DNA of 64,000 nucleotides from Lachnospiraceae bacterium (GTDB taxonomy: Bacteria; Bacillota; Clostridia; Lachnospirales; Lachnospiraceae). The stretch covers positions 20,997-84,996 of the forward strand of contig JAFUXG010000047.1 of the NCBI GenBank assembly GCA_017470935.1, read 5' to 3'. The notes under the pieces were generated by a model. It was given only the letters and a program-made list of their open reading frames with translations. It did not search any database and was not told the origin of the DNA. The number at the start of each line of letters is the position of its first letter. Positions within the stretch are counted from its first letter, which is position 1. Positions 36,586-46,341 of the stretch are shown here, piece by piece. A program made the translations under genes and the position numbers.

Positions 36586-36625
36586 GGAAACCATAATCTG
36601 TCACAGGCTGTCAATAATGGTTTCC
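36586..36625 (-). terminator. hairpin after the AIM24-like gene
   Basis: GGAAACCAT (36586-36594) and ATGGTTTCC (36617-36625) make a 9-bp stem just past the stop codon at 36634. The T-tract is weak, so efficiency is doubtful. Confidence 0.45.
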
Positions 36626-36633
36626 ACTACACT

Positions 36634-37314
36634 TCAGCCGCGGCTTGGCATCATTGCAATGATACGGCCTGCAAAATCATTGAAATTCTGTGTCTGTAAA
36701 ACAACCTTACCCGGGCCTGTAAGCTTAGTGAGGAAAAGGCCCTCACCGCCAAAGAATATATTACTTAGACCCTTGACTGTCTCGATTTCATACTTAACAG
36801 TCTTATCAAATGCAACAACATTGCCTGTATCTACCTTAATAACCTCTCCTGGTGCCAATTCCTTTATGACCTTGTCACCATCAACCTCTAAGAAAGCATA
36901 TCCGTCACCTGAGATATCCTCTAAGATAAAACCCTCACCGCCAAACATACCGGATGTAAACTTCTTTGTGAGAGTAATGCTTACATTAACTCCCTCCTGT
37001 GCACATAGAAAAGCCTTTTTCTGTGCGATGATTCCGGGATTACCTGTAAGATTAACAGGAATAATATCACCGGGAACAGTTGAGCCGAAAGCAATCTTAG
37101 CCCCATCAGTCTCAGAAGAATATGTAGCCATAAATAATGACTCCCCGGCAAGCATTCTTCCAAGTCCCTTCATAAGGCCGCCCTTTGTATTGGTTGTCAT
37201 ATTAATACCCTCTGTCTGCCATACCATTCCTCCGCTCTGGGTATACATTGACTCTCCACGATTAAGTGTCACCTCCACTGCCGGTACTGTACTTCCTACT
37301 ATTTCATACTGCAT
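36634..37314 (-). CDS. AIM24 / TIGR00266 family protein
   Basis: This 226-residue protein has the repeated beta-rich AIM24 fold: YEIVGSTVPAVEVTLNRGES, GLGRMLAGESLFMATYSS, GEGFILEDISGDGYAFLEV and GGEGLFLTKLTGPGKVVLQ. The yeast homologue is mitochondrial and the bacterial role is not established. AGGAGGAAAAAT precedes the start. Confidence 0.88.
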   Translation of the reverse strand: MQYEIVGSTVPAVEVTLNRGESMYTQSGGMVWQTEGINMTTNTKGGLMKGLGRMLAGESLFMATYSSETDGAKIAFGSTVPGDIIPVNLTGNPGIIAQKKAFLCAQEGVNVSITLTKKFTSGMFGGEGFILEDISGDGYAFLEVDGDKVIKELAPGEVIKVDTGNVVAFDKTVKYEIETVKGLSNIFFGGEGLFLTKLTGPGKVVLQTQNFNDFAGRIIAMMPSRG

Positions 37315-37425
37315 ATATTTTTCCTCCTTAATATATCGTTATTATTATATAAATACAACTCCTTAATAATATATTGTGTTGTGAATATTCCGCATACATT
37401 TGTATATCTGTAATGATCAGTATAT

Positions 37426-38220
37426 CTACATACCTTTTGCTTTTCTGGTACAAGCCTTCATAGCCTCAAATACTGCACTGCGCATTCCCTTTTCCTCTAA
37501 CACACGGACAGCTTCAATAGTTGTTCCTGCCGGAGAACACACCATATCCTTAAGCTCTCCCGGATGCTTACCTGTCTCAAGAACCATCTTGGCACTTCCA
37601 AGTACTGCCTGCGCTGCAAATTCATAAGCCTGTGCTCTGGGCATTCCGTCCGCAACAGCCGCGTCAGCCATTGCCTCTATGAACATAAAGACATAAGCGG
37701 GAGAACTGCTGCTTACAGAAACAACCACATCCATAAGATTTTCAGAAACGATCTGACATTTACCAAAGCCCTTCAATATAGAAACAACTCTGTCAAGCTC
37801 CTCCTCTGTAACATGATCATTACAGCATGCGGCAGTTATTCCCTCTCCCACAAGAGCAGGGGTGTTAGGCATTGTCCGAACAAGCTTTACCTTCTTTCCA
37901 AACTGCTCCGAAAGCCATGAAAGAGTTTTACCCGGTGCAATAGTTACAATGATCTGTCCGTCCTTCACAGTGTCTTTGATCTCTGATATCACACCTTCGT
38001 AATACTGTGGCTTAACAGCCAAAACTATAATATCTGATTCTTCAGCCAGTTTATTATTATCGGATGCTATCCTGATACCAAATTCCTTGGCAGCTCTTTT
38101 GGCACTTTCCTCTAATACATCATACCCAATTATCTGATCACCGGGAATTATGCCATTACCAATGATACCTTTGATCATTGCACTTGCCATATTGCCACAG
38201 CCAATAAATCCAAGCTTCAT
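37426..38220 (-). CDS. proC: pyrroline-5-carboxylate reductase
   Basis: ProC is the last step of proline synthesis, reducing P5C with NAD(P)H. The 264-residue protein has the Rossmann start MKLGFIGCGNMASAMIKG, VLAVKPQYYEGVI, VRTMPNTPALVGEG and the C-terminal family signature DMVCSPAGTTIEAVRVLEE. The length and motif order are normal. Confidence 0.96.
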   Translation of the reverse strand: MKLGFIGCGNMASAMIKGIIGNGIIPGDQIIGYDVLEESAKRAAKEFGIRIASDNNKLAEESDIIVLAVKPQYYEGVISEIKDTVKDGQIIVTIAPGKTLSWLSEQFGKKVKLVRTMPNTPALVGEGITAACCNDHVTEEELDRVVSILKGFGKCQIVSENLMDVVVSVSSSSPAYVFMFIEAMADAAVADGMPRAQAYEFAAQAVLGSAKMVLETGKHPGELKDMVCSPAGTTIEAVRVLEEKGMRSAVFEAMKACTRKAKGM

Positions 38221-38248
38221 ATTATACCTTTCCTTCCCATAATTCTAG

Positions 38249-38280
38249 AAAAAGGGACACCGATGTTAACGATGTCCCTC
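38249..38280 (-). terminator. terminator of the DUF6465 gene
   Basis: On the minus strand AGGGACA and TGTCCCT (38279-38253) enclose a loop with further pairing and are followed by TTTTTC. It lies about 25 nt beyond the stop. Confidence 0.75.
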
Positions 38281-38304
38281 ATAGCCGCATTACATTATTA
38301 ATAA

Positions 38305-38832
38305 TTAAATATTAACGCTGCCCTGCTCACCATCTGCTGTAAAGTAGATCATTCCCTCTTCAGGCTTTACATAGATGTTAAGCTCCTTAACAGACTTCTT
38401 GCCGATTGCATCTGCAACCTTTGCCTTAATATCATCTGTTGTAATCTCATAACCGAAGCACTGAACGTAAACTGTCTCAGTAGCCTTCTTTGCAGTAGTC
38501 TTCTTTGCTGCTGTCTTCTTTGCAGGTGCCTTCTTAGCTGTTGCTGCTTTCTTTGCAGGTGCTTTCTTAGCTGCTGCCTTTGTTGCTGTTGTCTTAGTTG
38601 TTGCTGCCTTCTTTGCAGGAGTCTTCTTCTCTGCTGCTGCCTTTGTTGTTGTAGTCTTAGCAGTTGCTGCTTTCTTTGCAGGAGCCTTCTTCTCTGCTGC
38701 TGCCTTTGCTACAGGAGCCTTGGCTGCTGCCTTTGTCTCAGCTGCCTTCTTCTCTGCTGCTGCCTCAGCCTTCTTAGCGGCCTCTACCTTAGCCATAGCT
38801 GCTTTAACCTGCTCTTCTTTCTTTGTTGCCAT
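38305..38832 (-). CDS. histone-H1-like Lys/Ala-repeat protein with C-terminal DUF6465 domain
   Basis: This 175-residue protein has a first 115 residues of low-complexity Lys/Ala/Thr repeats with PAKKAA-type units (EKKAPAKKAATAKTTTTKAA), like bacterial histone H1 tails. The last 60 residues (VYVQCFGYEITTDDIKAKV to QGSVNI) form a small folded domain assigned to DUF6465. It probably binds DNA or RNA through the basic tail. The repeats favour length variation. A strong promoter and terminator make it a single-gene unit. Confidence 0.85.
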   Translation of the reverse strand: MATKKEEQVKAAMAKVEAAKKAEAAAEKKAAETKAAAKAPVAKAAAEKKAPAKKAATAKTTTTKAAAEKKTPAKKAATTKTTATKAAAKKAPAKKAATAKKAPAKKTAAKKTTAKKATETVYVQCFGYEITTDDIKAKVADAIGKKSVKELNIYVKPEEGMIYFTADGEQGSVNI

Positions 38833-38927
38833 AATTCAAATCCTCCATTTTTAAATGTAGTAACTGATCTATTATTCAGCTACCTATTATGTATGTAAAA
38901 AACTCATGTTGCCTAACATCAATGTTC

Positions 38928-38956
38928 ATACTACTCCAAAAATTAGCATTTTGCAA
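38928..38956 (-). promoter_or_regulatory. promoter of the DUF6465 gene
   Basis: On the minus strand TTGCAA (38956-38951), a 17-nt spacer and TAGTAT (38933-38928) lie about 96 nt before the start codon. Confidence 0.6.
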
Positions 38957-39086
38957 CATTTTAGGAAATTTTCTCTAGTATCGACAAGCAAAGAAATAAT
39001 TTTTTTAAGTTTCACAACAAAATGCACAAAAAAGGGTATTGTATTTTTACCATTTTTTAACCGCAGTCAAATTTCACAATTTACTG

Positions 39087-40466
39087 TCATGAGGATTTCA
39101 ATATACTTACAAGCTCATTTAAATGCATTCCATTTGATGCTTTAACAAGCAGTACATCCTCCGGCTGTAAAATTGCCACCAGACTCATAGCCGCCTCTTC
39201 ATTGTCCGAAAATGAAAATACTCTGATATTTTCCGAATCACTCTGCTTCATCTCATCCTTAATATAGGCAGCGAGTTCACCGATCACATACACTTCATCC
39301 ACCGGCTTGCCGAGAAGATATCTTCCAATATCACGATGATATTCTTCGGACTTCTCTCCCAGCTCTAACATATCCCCAAGCACTGCAATACGCTTTCCAT
39401 CACAGGGCATATCACAGAGCACATTGATGCTTGCCCTCATGGAATCAGGACTGGCGTTATAGGTATCATCAATCATGGTAAACTTGCCATCCGCTCTGAT
39501 GATCTTCTGCCTGGGTCCCTCGTAGGACTCCATATATGCTGCTGCCTTTTCAAGAGAAACACCATTCTCATTTGCAACGGCAAGAGCAGCTACACAGTTT
39601 GCCACGTTATGCTTTCCAAATGCCTTTAGCTTAACCTCTATCTGCTGCACTCCATGAACACATGTAAAGGTTGTATGGTCACTGTGATATGCAATATCCT
39701 TTGCATAATAGTCACACCAATTTTCAGTTCCATAGTAAATGGTTTTACATGTAAGCTTCTCCGTCTTAACAGCATCCTGAAGCATATCATCATCTCCATT
39801 TAAGAAAAGTGTACCGCCCTTCTTCATGGAGTGTATTATAGAAAGCTTTTGTTTTCTAATATTCTCCCTAGTCTTCATAAACTCTATATGAGCCACTCCA
39901 ATAGTAGTGACGACCGCCATGTCAGGTCTCACCATGTAGGATAATGTATCCATCTGTCCATCCTCGCTGATACCAAGCTCTAATACAGCAATTTCATTCT
40001 CACTGCTCATGCGTGAGAGAGTTATAGGAACTCCTATCTGTGAATTATAGTTCTTCTCTGTTTGATAGGTTTTCTTTCCTGCTGCAAGCGCATGTGCAAT
40101 CATTGTCCTTGTAGTGGTCTTCCCCACGCTTCCGGTAACTGCCACTATAGGTACATCGATAAGACGGGTTCTGATCCCCTCGCCTATCCTTTGCAGTGCC
40201 ACCTGGGTATTATCCACGCGTATGTAAGGCTTTTCAGCAACTATCACTCCATCATGCTCTGATGTAAGGGTGGCTGCACCTGTTTCCAATGCAGATTCTA
40301 TAAACCTGTGAGCGTCAACATTTTCTCCAATGATAGGGACAAAAAGATCCCCCTCCTTGATCTCCTTTGAATTGATACATACATCTGTAACCACAGTATT
40401 TTCGTCTCCACAAAGAAGAACTCCGCCTGTCATCTCCACAATGTCTTTAACTGTAATATTCTCCAT
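39087..40466 (-). CDS. murF: UDP-N-acetylmuramoyl-tripeptide--D-alanyl-D-alanine ligase
   Basis: MurF adds D-Ala-D-Ala to the UDP-MurNAc-tripeptide, the last cytoplasmic step of the peptidoglycan precursor. The 459-residue protein has the N-terminal SKEIKEGDLFVPIIGENVDA, P-loop VTGSVGKTTTRTM, ELGISEDGQMDTL, and the C-terminal IDDTYNASPDSMRASI and VLGDMLELGEKS. These distinguish MurF from MurE. No other mur gene is adjacent. Confidence 0.95.
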   Translation of the reverse strand: MENITVKDIVEMTGGVLLCGDENTVVTDVCINSKEIKEGDLFVPIIGENVDAHRFIESALETGAATLTSEHDGVIVAEKPYIRVDNTQVALQRIGEGIRTRLIDVPIVAVTGSVGKTTTRTMIAHALAAGKKTYQTEKNYNSQIGVPITLSRMSSENEIAVLELGISEDGQMDTLSYMVRPDMAVVTTIGVAHIEFMKTRENIRKQKLSIIHSMKKGGTLFLNGDDDMLQDAVKTEKLTCKTIYYGTENWCDYYAKDIAYHSDHTTFTCVHGVQQIEVKLKAFGKHNVANCVAALAVANENGVSLEKAAAYMESYEGPRQKIIRADGKFTMIDDTYNASPDSMRASINVLCDMPCDGKRIAVLGDMLELGEKSEEYHRDIGRYLLGKPVDEVYVIGELAAYIKDEMKQSDSENIRVFSFSDNEEAAMSLVAILQPEDVLLVKASNGMHLNELVSILKSS

Positions 40467-40607
40467 TTACCTATTCATCTCCCATTTGTCTTAGCTTACT
40501 AATATTCTTATATCTATTTTTTCTATATATACCACTTCTATGCATAGTACTTCTATATCTATTACTTCATAATATCTATTCTCTGTTTCTCAAAAAACTT
40601 ATCATAT

Positions 40608-41438
40608 TCATTGCTCATTCATAATCTGCTGAAGATATCTTGCAACGCCATTTTCCTCATTAGATGGTATGACCGCATCTGCCATATTTTGAATTTCCGG
40701 ATGGGCATTGCTCACTGCATAGAAATAATCACAGGCCTCTAGCAGCGCCTTGTCATTAAGATTATCACCAAAGCCTATAACACTGTCATATCCTCCCTGC
40801 TTCCTAAGCATATCTATTGCATCCTTTTTTGAAGCAGCTTCACTGTATATATCTAGCATGTAATATTCGCTGTTATAAACGTCCGGATAGAATTCTGCCT
40901 TGACTCCTCTGACAACTGTCAGCTCTCTCCCAAGTCCCTCCAGCATTTCCTTAGGTTCTCTCAGGACACAGTATAATACCTTGTCTTTGGCAATTAAGCT
41001 AAGGTCGTCAACCTCAACAAATTTTTCATCATATTTCATAATTCTCTCATTACGAAAATAAGTGAGTGACTTTGATTCCACACTATCATAATATGCAGTA
41101 AGCACTCCATCCTTTACTCCGTACAAAAAGCAGGATAAGCCTCTTGTTTTCACAAGTCCAAGAATAACCATGACAACAAGCTCGTCCAGATATTCTTCCT
41201 TAATATAGCGCCCGTTAGCAACATCATACACCAGTGCACCATTCATTAGGGTAATTGGAAGGCTAAGCTTAAGGGGCTTTAGTATCTTAAGTGCATTAGA
41301 GGGCGTCCTGGCAGTTGATATGGTGAAATCCATCCCCCCTTCTATGCAGCTGTTGATAATCTCTATTGTTTCTTCATTTAACAATGCACTTCTGTTTAAC
41401 AGAGTGCCATCCAGATCACTGACAAATAATCTTTTCAT
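40608..41438 (-). CDS. HAD-superfamily Cof-type phosphatase
   Basis: This 276-residue class IIB HAD hydrolase has motif I FVSDLDGTLLNRSA (nucleophile Asp), motif II FTISTARTPS and the C-terminal IGFGDNLNDKALLEACDY. It probably removes phosphate from a sugar phosphate or cofactor intermediate. Substrate specificity cannot be predicted. It stands alone between murF and the nuclease-helicase. Confidence 0.9.
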   Translation of the reverse strand: MKRLFVSDLDGTLLNRSALLNEETIEIINSCIEGGMDFTISTARTPSNALKILKPLKLSLPITLMNGALVYDVANGRYIKEEYLDELVVMVILGLVKTRGLSCFLYGVKDGVLTAYYDSVESKSLTYFRNERIMKYDEKFVEVDDLSLIAKDKVLYCVLREPKEMLEGLGRELTVVRGVKAEFYPDVYNSEYYMLDIYSEAASKKDAIDMLRKQGGYDSVIGFGDNLNDKALLEACDYFYAVSNAHPEIQNMADAVIPSNEENGVARYLQQIMNEQ

Positions 41439-41544
41439 TTGTTCTCCTTTTGAGCTTTTGTGTCAAGTAATGAGTTTCACAATTACCAATTATACTCGCG
41501 AACGAAATCACCTACCGATTTTAATTTGTTCCCGCGGTATATGC

Positions 41545-41587
41545 AGTTCAACTAATCAATTGCCTTCGGCAATTAATAAGGTGAACT
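41545..41587. other. nested palindrome in the gap before the HAD gene
   Basis: An inner perfect hairpin AATTGCC, TTC, GGCAATT (41558-41574) sits inside an outer AGTTCA/TGAACT pair (41545-41550, 41582-41587). No T-run follows on either strand, so it is not a normal terminator. It lies in a 230-bp AT-rich gap with no gene and may be a regulator site or leader structure of the HAD gene. Confidence 0.5.
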
Positions 41588-41668
41588 AGTATAACAAGAT
41601 TACGGAATGAGTGTATCACATGAATATAAGTAATACAAGAATATTTTAGAGAGCAGCAGTAATACTAG

Positions 41669-44044
41669 TCATACAGCTTCCCAAAAATCTGAAAGCTCAC
41701 CTGCTGCTGTTTCAAGTGTTACAACCCGGTAATCCTCCCATTCTGCCGGGAATGTATCAACCACCTGCCTTGTGATAAAGCGTTCATCCAGAAGCATTAT
41801 CACTCCCTTATCCTCCATTGTCCTTATGACTCTTCCCGCTGCCTGCTGCACCTTATTCATTCCGGGATAAAGGTATGCATATTCAAAGCCCTTATCCTCA
41901 CGCCTTGCAAAATAATTAAGCTTGATCTCATTCTCATTGCAGACCATAGGAAGCCCTGTTCCAACGATCGCAGCTCCTATGAGACTGTCTCCTGTAAGAT
42001 CGATACCCTCTGAAAAGATACCGCCTAATATGCAGAATCCGAGCACCCTTTCGTCTGATGATCTGAACTTTTCTACAAATTCCTCTCTGCCTTTCTCTGT
42101 CAAAAATGAATCCTGTCTTACCACCTCATAGTCTTCAAATAGATTCATCTCCATAGCCTTATCATATACATCACGCATCATTTTATATGATGGGAAAAAT
42201 GCCATATATTTTCCATCTCTTCCCTTCACCATAATATCTATATAACTGGCTATTCTTTCATACATGGATGGTCCCCGCATTTTATATCTGCTGCTCACAT
42301 CCCTGCCAACTATAATTCTTCTGTTGGATTTTGGGAATGGGGAGGGTACATATATAGCCCTGTCTTCTTCATCATTGTGCAAAAGCTCTTTGTAATAATT
42401 AATGGGCAGCATTGTGGCAGAGAAGAAAACCGTTGCATTCCCCTTCTCTATACAGTCAGTCAGATTAGTTGCAGGATGAATACAATAAAGCTTTAATATA
42501 AATGTTTTATCATCAAGCTGTTCTCCATATATCTCATAGCTGTCATCCACCAGCTCATATATGTTAAGGAACTGGTTTATCTGAAAATAGAAATCCAATA
42601 TTTCATCCTTATGGGGTTTAAGCTCACCGATTTCCTTACTTTCCTCCATAAATGATTCCAACTGGGCATGCAGCCTCAAAAGCTTGATATACAGATCACT
42701 GATATCACTAAGCACCACATATCTTCCTCTGCCCTTTTCACCCTCTCCGGCACACTGTTTCTTAATTTCCAATAGCTCTTTATTACAACCGGACAATAGC
42801 TTTCCAATTTTTGAATTGAAGGGCTGCAGTAATTTCCTAAGCTTCAGAAAATCTTCCTTGTGAAGGTCTGCGCTGTACATGGATGAAGCCCTGTCCACAA
42901 GATTATGGGCCTCATCAGTGAGAAAGATATATTCTCCCTTTGCCCCTTCTCCAAAATATCTTCTAAGCTTTACCCTTGGATCAAAGACATAATTGTAATC
43001 ACATATTATCCCATCTACAAAAAGGCTTACATCAAGCCCCATTTCAAAGGGACACACCATATGCTTATTGGAATACTCAAGCAGCACATCTCTCGTAACA
43101 TTATCCTCATGGCAGAGGCAGTCATACATTGCCTCATTGATCCTGTCATAGTGACCCTTTGCATAAGGACAGTATTCCGGGTCACAGTTAACCTCATCCA
43201 TAGGACATATCTTTTCCTTTGCAGTTATGAGCACACTTCTGAAATGCAGCCCCCTGTCTCTTAATATGTTAAGACCGTCAAGAGCCACACCCCTTGCAAT
43301 GGTCTTAGCAGTCAGGTAGAAAAGCTTCTCACCATATCCATTGCCCATGGCCTGTATGGCTGGAAACAGGGCAGCCATTGTCTTGCCAATCCCTGTGGGT
43401 GCCTGCACAAACAGGTTTTTCCTGTCTCTGATGGAAAGATATACCATGGCAGTCATATCCTTCTGCCCCGGGCGGTACTCATATGGAAATTCCAGATCCT
43501 CTATGGTCTCATTCCTCAGCCTTCTGTTATCCACATCAAACTGCATCCACATACAGTATCTGTCCACAATGTCATCAAACCACTTTTTCAATTCTTCAAA
43601 GGTAAATAGTTCCTTAAATCTTTTTATCTGCTCTGTATCAAGATTACAGTAGGTCATTTGCACCGTTATACTTTTAAGATTATTTTGAAGAGAATATATA
43701 TATGCATAACACATAGCCTGTGCCTTATGAACATATACAGGCTCTGTCATATTCTCCAGCTTCTTATATACGCCCTTGATCTCATCTATGGTAACATTAT
43801 TATCCTCAGTCAGAATTCCGTCTGCTCTGCCTTCAATCGTGAGAACAAAATCCGGTTTCTCAATATTGATTTTTAAGGGAACCTCTGCCTGATAATTAAA
43901 GCCCATCTTCCCCTGGATTTTTCTATGTATCCGGCTTCCGGCCTGCATAGCCTCTTTATTAAAGGTTCCTTCACCACCGGTAATATCACCATTTCTGCAA
44001 ATAAATTCAACCAGTCCTCTGACCGGTACACTGATCTCATACAT
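41669..44044 (-). CDS. PD-(D/E)XK nuclease-XPD/DinG-type helicase fusion
   Basis: This protein is about 791 residues from the ATG at 44044 (MYEISVPVRGLVEFI). A TTG eight codons upstream is possible. Residues 1-140 look like a Cas4/RecB-type nuclease with GRADGILTEDN and VTIDEIKGVYKK. The helicase follows: Walker A FVQAPTGIGKTMAALFPAI near residue 217, four cysteines of an FeS cluster (CPMDEVNCDPEYCPYAKGH and the later MVCPFEMG), DEAH box FLTDEAHNLVDRA near residue 376, and QAAGRVIRTMEDKGV. It probably processes damaged or structured DNA. Confidence 0.9.
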   Translation of the reverse strand: MYEISVPVRGLVEFICRNGDITGGEGTFNKEAMQAGSRIHRKIQGKMGFNYQAEVPLKINIEKPDFVLTIEGRADGILTEDNNVTIDEIKGVYKKLENMTEPVYVHKAQAMCYAYIYSLQNNLKSITVQMTYCNLDTEQIKRFKELFTFEELKKWFDDIVDRYCMWMQFDVDNRRLRNETIEDLEFPYEYRPGQKDMTAMVYLSIRDRKNLFVQAPTGIGKTMAALFPAIQAMGNGYGEKLFYLTAKTIARGVALDGLNILRDRGLHFRSVLITAKEKICPMDEVNCDPEYCPYAKGHYDRINEAMYDCLCHEDNVTRDVLLEYSNKHMVCPFEMGLDVSLFVDGIICDYNYVFDPRVKLRRYFGEGAKGEYIFLTDEAHNLVDRASSMYSADLHKEDFLKLRKLLQPFNSKIGKLLSGCNKELLEIKKQCAGEGEKGRGRYVVLSDISDLYIKLLRLHAQLESFMEESKEIGELKPHKDEILDFYFQINQFLNIYELVDDSYEIYGEQLDDKTFILKLYCIHPATNLTDCIEKGNATVFFSATMLPINYYKELLHNDEEDRAIYVPSPFPKSNRRIIVGRDVSSRYKMRGPSMYERIASYIDIMVKGRDGKYMAFFPSYKMMRDVYDKAMEMNLFEDYEVVRQDSFLTEKGREEFVEKFRSSDERVLGFCILGGIFSEGIDLTGDSLIGAAIVGTGLPMVCNENEIKLNYFARREDKGFEYAYLYPGMNKVQQAAGRVIRTMEDKGVIMLLDERFITRQVVDTFPAEWEDYRVVTLETAAGELSDFWEAV

Positions 44045-44155
44045 ATATTTCTTAGCTGCACCTTTCAAACAATCTTAATGCCTTTAATCAGTATTACACA
44101 TCACAGTACAAATACAAAACATATTTCTTACATTCCCTAAATAACCAGCCTGTAA

Positions 44156-44707
44156 TCAGTCGAGATAGACAACTGCCTTACCGATCGTATCAGCAATCTC
44201 CTTACTCTCTAACAATTCAAGAAGCTTAAGTCCGAAATCAATACATGTTCCCATTCCACGGCTGGTTATATACTGTCCGTCATGAACAACAGAATCAGTC
44301 CTGGCATTAGCCCCCTTAAGCCCCTCCTCCATTCCTGGATAGCAGGTGGCATTCTTCCCTTCAAGAAGTCCCTTTTCCCCATATACAGTGGGCGCAGCGC
44401 ATACTGCTGCAAGATACTTTCCATCCTTATCATACTGTCGTATAAGCTTATCAAGTCCGGCATGAGCCTTAAGATTGTTAGTACCAGGCATTCCTCCCGG
44501 AAGTATTATCATGTCTGCGTCATTAAGATCCTTTTCATCAAACAGCCGGTCAGCTCTTATTGTAATACCATGTGAACCAGTCACATCATAATCCCCTGAA
44601 ACAGAAACCGTAATACAGTTAACCTTGCCTCTTCTTAAAAGGTCAACAACCGTAAGTGCCTCAACCTCTTCAAAGCCCTCTGCAAAAAATAAATACGCCT
44701 TCTTCAT
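44156..44707 (-). CDS. DJ-1/PfpI family protein (YajL-like)
   Basis: This 183-residue member of the DJ-1 family has nucleophilic Cys103 in AAVCAAPTVYGEKG, the partner Glu in FAEGFEEVEAL and LPGGMPGTNNLK. The family includes deglycase/glyoxalase-like and stress-protection proteins. The biochemical role is debated. It is transcribed divergently from the CYTH gene. Confidence 0.93.
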   Translation of the reverse strand: MKKAYLFFAEGFEEVEALTVVDLLRRGKVNCITVSVSGDYDVTGSHGITIRADRLFDEKDLNDADMIILPGGMPGTNNLKAHAGLDKLIRQYDKDGKYLAAVCAAPTVYGEKGLLEGKNATCYPGMEEGLKGANARTDSVVHDGQYITSRGMGTCIDFGLKLLELLESKEIADTIGKAVVYLD

Positions 44708-44853
44708 TCTTCATAACCTCCTTAAATATTTTTATGTTATTATATTAATTATAATGTAAATATTATCTTACTTCATCATTTAGTATGAACCCTTAAATAA
44801 CAAACATTACCACCACAAAATATACCACAAAACAGATGTCCCTTCAATATTAT

Positions 44854-44882
44854 TTGACTTTAAGGGCTTCTACATATATGAT
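44854..44882 (+). promoter_or_regulatory. promoter of the CYTH gene
   Basis: TTGACT (44854-44859), a 17-nt spacer and TATGAT (44877-44882) lie 34 nt before the plus-strand start. A TATAAT at 44885-44890 is an alternative -10 but has no good -35. Confidence 0.55.
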
Positions 44883-44916
44883 TGTATAATATAATTATAA
44901 TTAAAGAGGAGATAAC

Positions 44917-45435
44917 ATGTCAGACATAAAAGAAAAAAAAATATCATTAGAAATCGAAAGAAAATATTTGATATCAAGGGAAAATCTTCCGGATAATTAC
45001 ACGGAGTATCCTAAAAGTGAATTGGAGCAGGCCTATATTATCACTGAGCCTGTTCTTCGTATAAGAAAAAAGGATAAGGAATATATACTTACTTACAAGG
45101 GACCGGGATTTATGTCAAGGAGTGAGGAGGAATTTCCTCTCACAAGGGAGGCTTACGAAAAGCTTCTTGCCAAAACAGAAGGCACTGTCATAAGCAAAAC
45201 AAGATATAATCTGCCGGGAAAGAATGGTCTTACGATTGAGCTAGACATCTTTCATAAGGATTTTGAAGGACTGATTTTAGCTGAAGTTGAATTTCCTGAT
45301 GAGGAAAGTGCCAATTCCTATATTCCTCCCCAGTGGTTTATGCGGGATGTAACAAATGAAGGAACCTTTCACAATTCTTCCTTAAGCAGCATGACCAGGG
45401 AAGAGATTTCTAAGCTTCTGGCCAGCCTGCAATAG
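44917..45435 (+). CDS. CYTH domain protein (triphosphate tunnel enzyme)
   Basis: This 172-residue protein has the ExExK signature ISLEIERKYLI at the N-terminus and basic tunnel residues in VLRIRKKDKEYILTYKGPG and ISKTRYNLPG. ELDIFHKDFEGLILAEVEF is the acidic strand that defines the family. It probably hydrolyses inorganic or nucleoside triphosphate. AAAGAGGAG precedes the ATG. It is convergent with the DUF1189-like gene, 45 bp away. Confidence 0.93.
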   Translation: MSDIKEKKISLEIERKYLISRENLPDNYTEYPKSELEQAYIITEPVLRIRKKDKEYILTYKGPGFMSRSEEEFPLTREAYEKLLAKTEGTVISKTRYNLPGKNGLTIELDIFHKDFEGLILAEVEFPDEESANSYIPPQWFMRDVTNEGTFHNSSLSSMTREEISKLLASLQ

Positions 45436-45480
45436 CAAAAACATGGGATTACCCAGCGATTCAATCAAACAAAACAAAGA

Positions 45481-46341
45481 TCATGATGCTCTTGGCGGAG
45501 GCACGATCTTGAAAAACGCCCTGTTCATTATAAGCACTGTTACTATCATGGCAAATGTACTTCCAGCCATCATAAACACAGGTGTTCCTATAAAATTGGA
45601 AACCGCAAGCACAAGAGCACCCACCGTCTGAGCAAACAGAGCAATCTTGTACATTGTTCCAAAGGTAATCTTACCCGTCATAATTCTTGATAACATAAAC
45701 ATAATAAATGCATATAAAAGTGCTGAGCCTAAATATCTTACAAGAGTAATAACATAGAGCATTACAAACACTGCTGCCATGCACACATATATTACAGGAG
45801 CCCATCCGGCCACAATTTCATTATTGATCCTTGCATTACCGAAATCTGAAAACCTCTGCTCCTGAACAATCCCTCCAATGCCGGTTACATTGTTATACAT
45901 CAGCATGTTTGATCTGCTCACCAGCACAGCCTCTAACAGATCAGTATCAACATCATCCTTTGTAAAGCTGTCAACAGAGGTGTCAACAAGAATATATATA
46001 CCGGCTGAGTCATCCTCCCTTTCCATTCTTTCATCCACTGTAAATATCCCATTCTCCAGTGAGAACTGCGGAAGCTCAGCAAGAATATAATTCCTCACCC
46101 CGCCATAACCCGCTATGGCAGCAAGCATGGGAATTCCATATTGTATTAAGGTAAGCAGCAGTACAAGAATGCCCACAAAGGATACTATCTTGCCAGCCTT
46201 AAGCTTTAAAAGCACCGGATAATCTCCAGGTGAGAACATAGCAGTAACAAATCTATCCGCTATGCTCATATTATCCGGATTCATCCTTTTCCTTTTATTT
46301 GAATTACCTGCAGCGCCCTGTGGCATATTTTCCATATTCAT
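45481..46341 (-). CDS. DUF1189-like integral membrane protein
   Basis: This 286-residue protein has an N-terminal helix near residue 55 (KIVSFVGILVLLLTLIQYG). An extracytoplasmic domain of about 110 residues follows, with IYILVDTSVDSFTKDDVD and MYNNVTGIGGIVQEQRF. Four helices make up the C-terminal half. The layout matches DUF1189 proteins. The function is unknown. It follows the kinase-like gene by 114 bp in the same direction. Confidence 0.78.
   Translation of the reverse strand: MNMENMPQGAAGNSNKRKRMNPDNMSIADRFVTAMFSPGDYPVLLKLKAGKIVSFVGILVLLLTLIQYGIPMLAAIAGYGGVRNYILAELPQFSLENGIFTVDERMEREDDSAGIYILVDTSVDSFTKDDVDTDLLEAVLVSRSNMLMYNNVTGIGGIVQEQRFSDFGNARINNEIVAGWAPVIYVCMAAVFVMLYVITLVRYLGSALLYAFIMFMLSRIMTGKITFGTMYKIALFAQTVGALVLAVSNFIGTPVFMMAGSTFAMIVTVLIMNRAFFKIVPPPRAS

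Noticed and set aside
41545-41587. Nested palindrome as an intrinsic terminator
   Set aside because: No T-run follows on either strand, and it lies upstream of the HAD gene, so I list it only as an unassigned structure.
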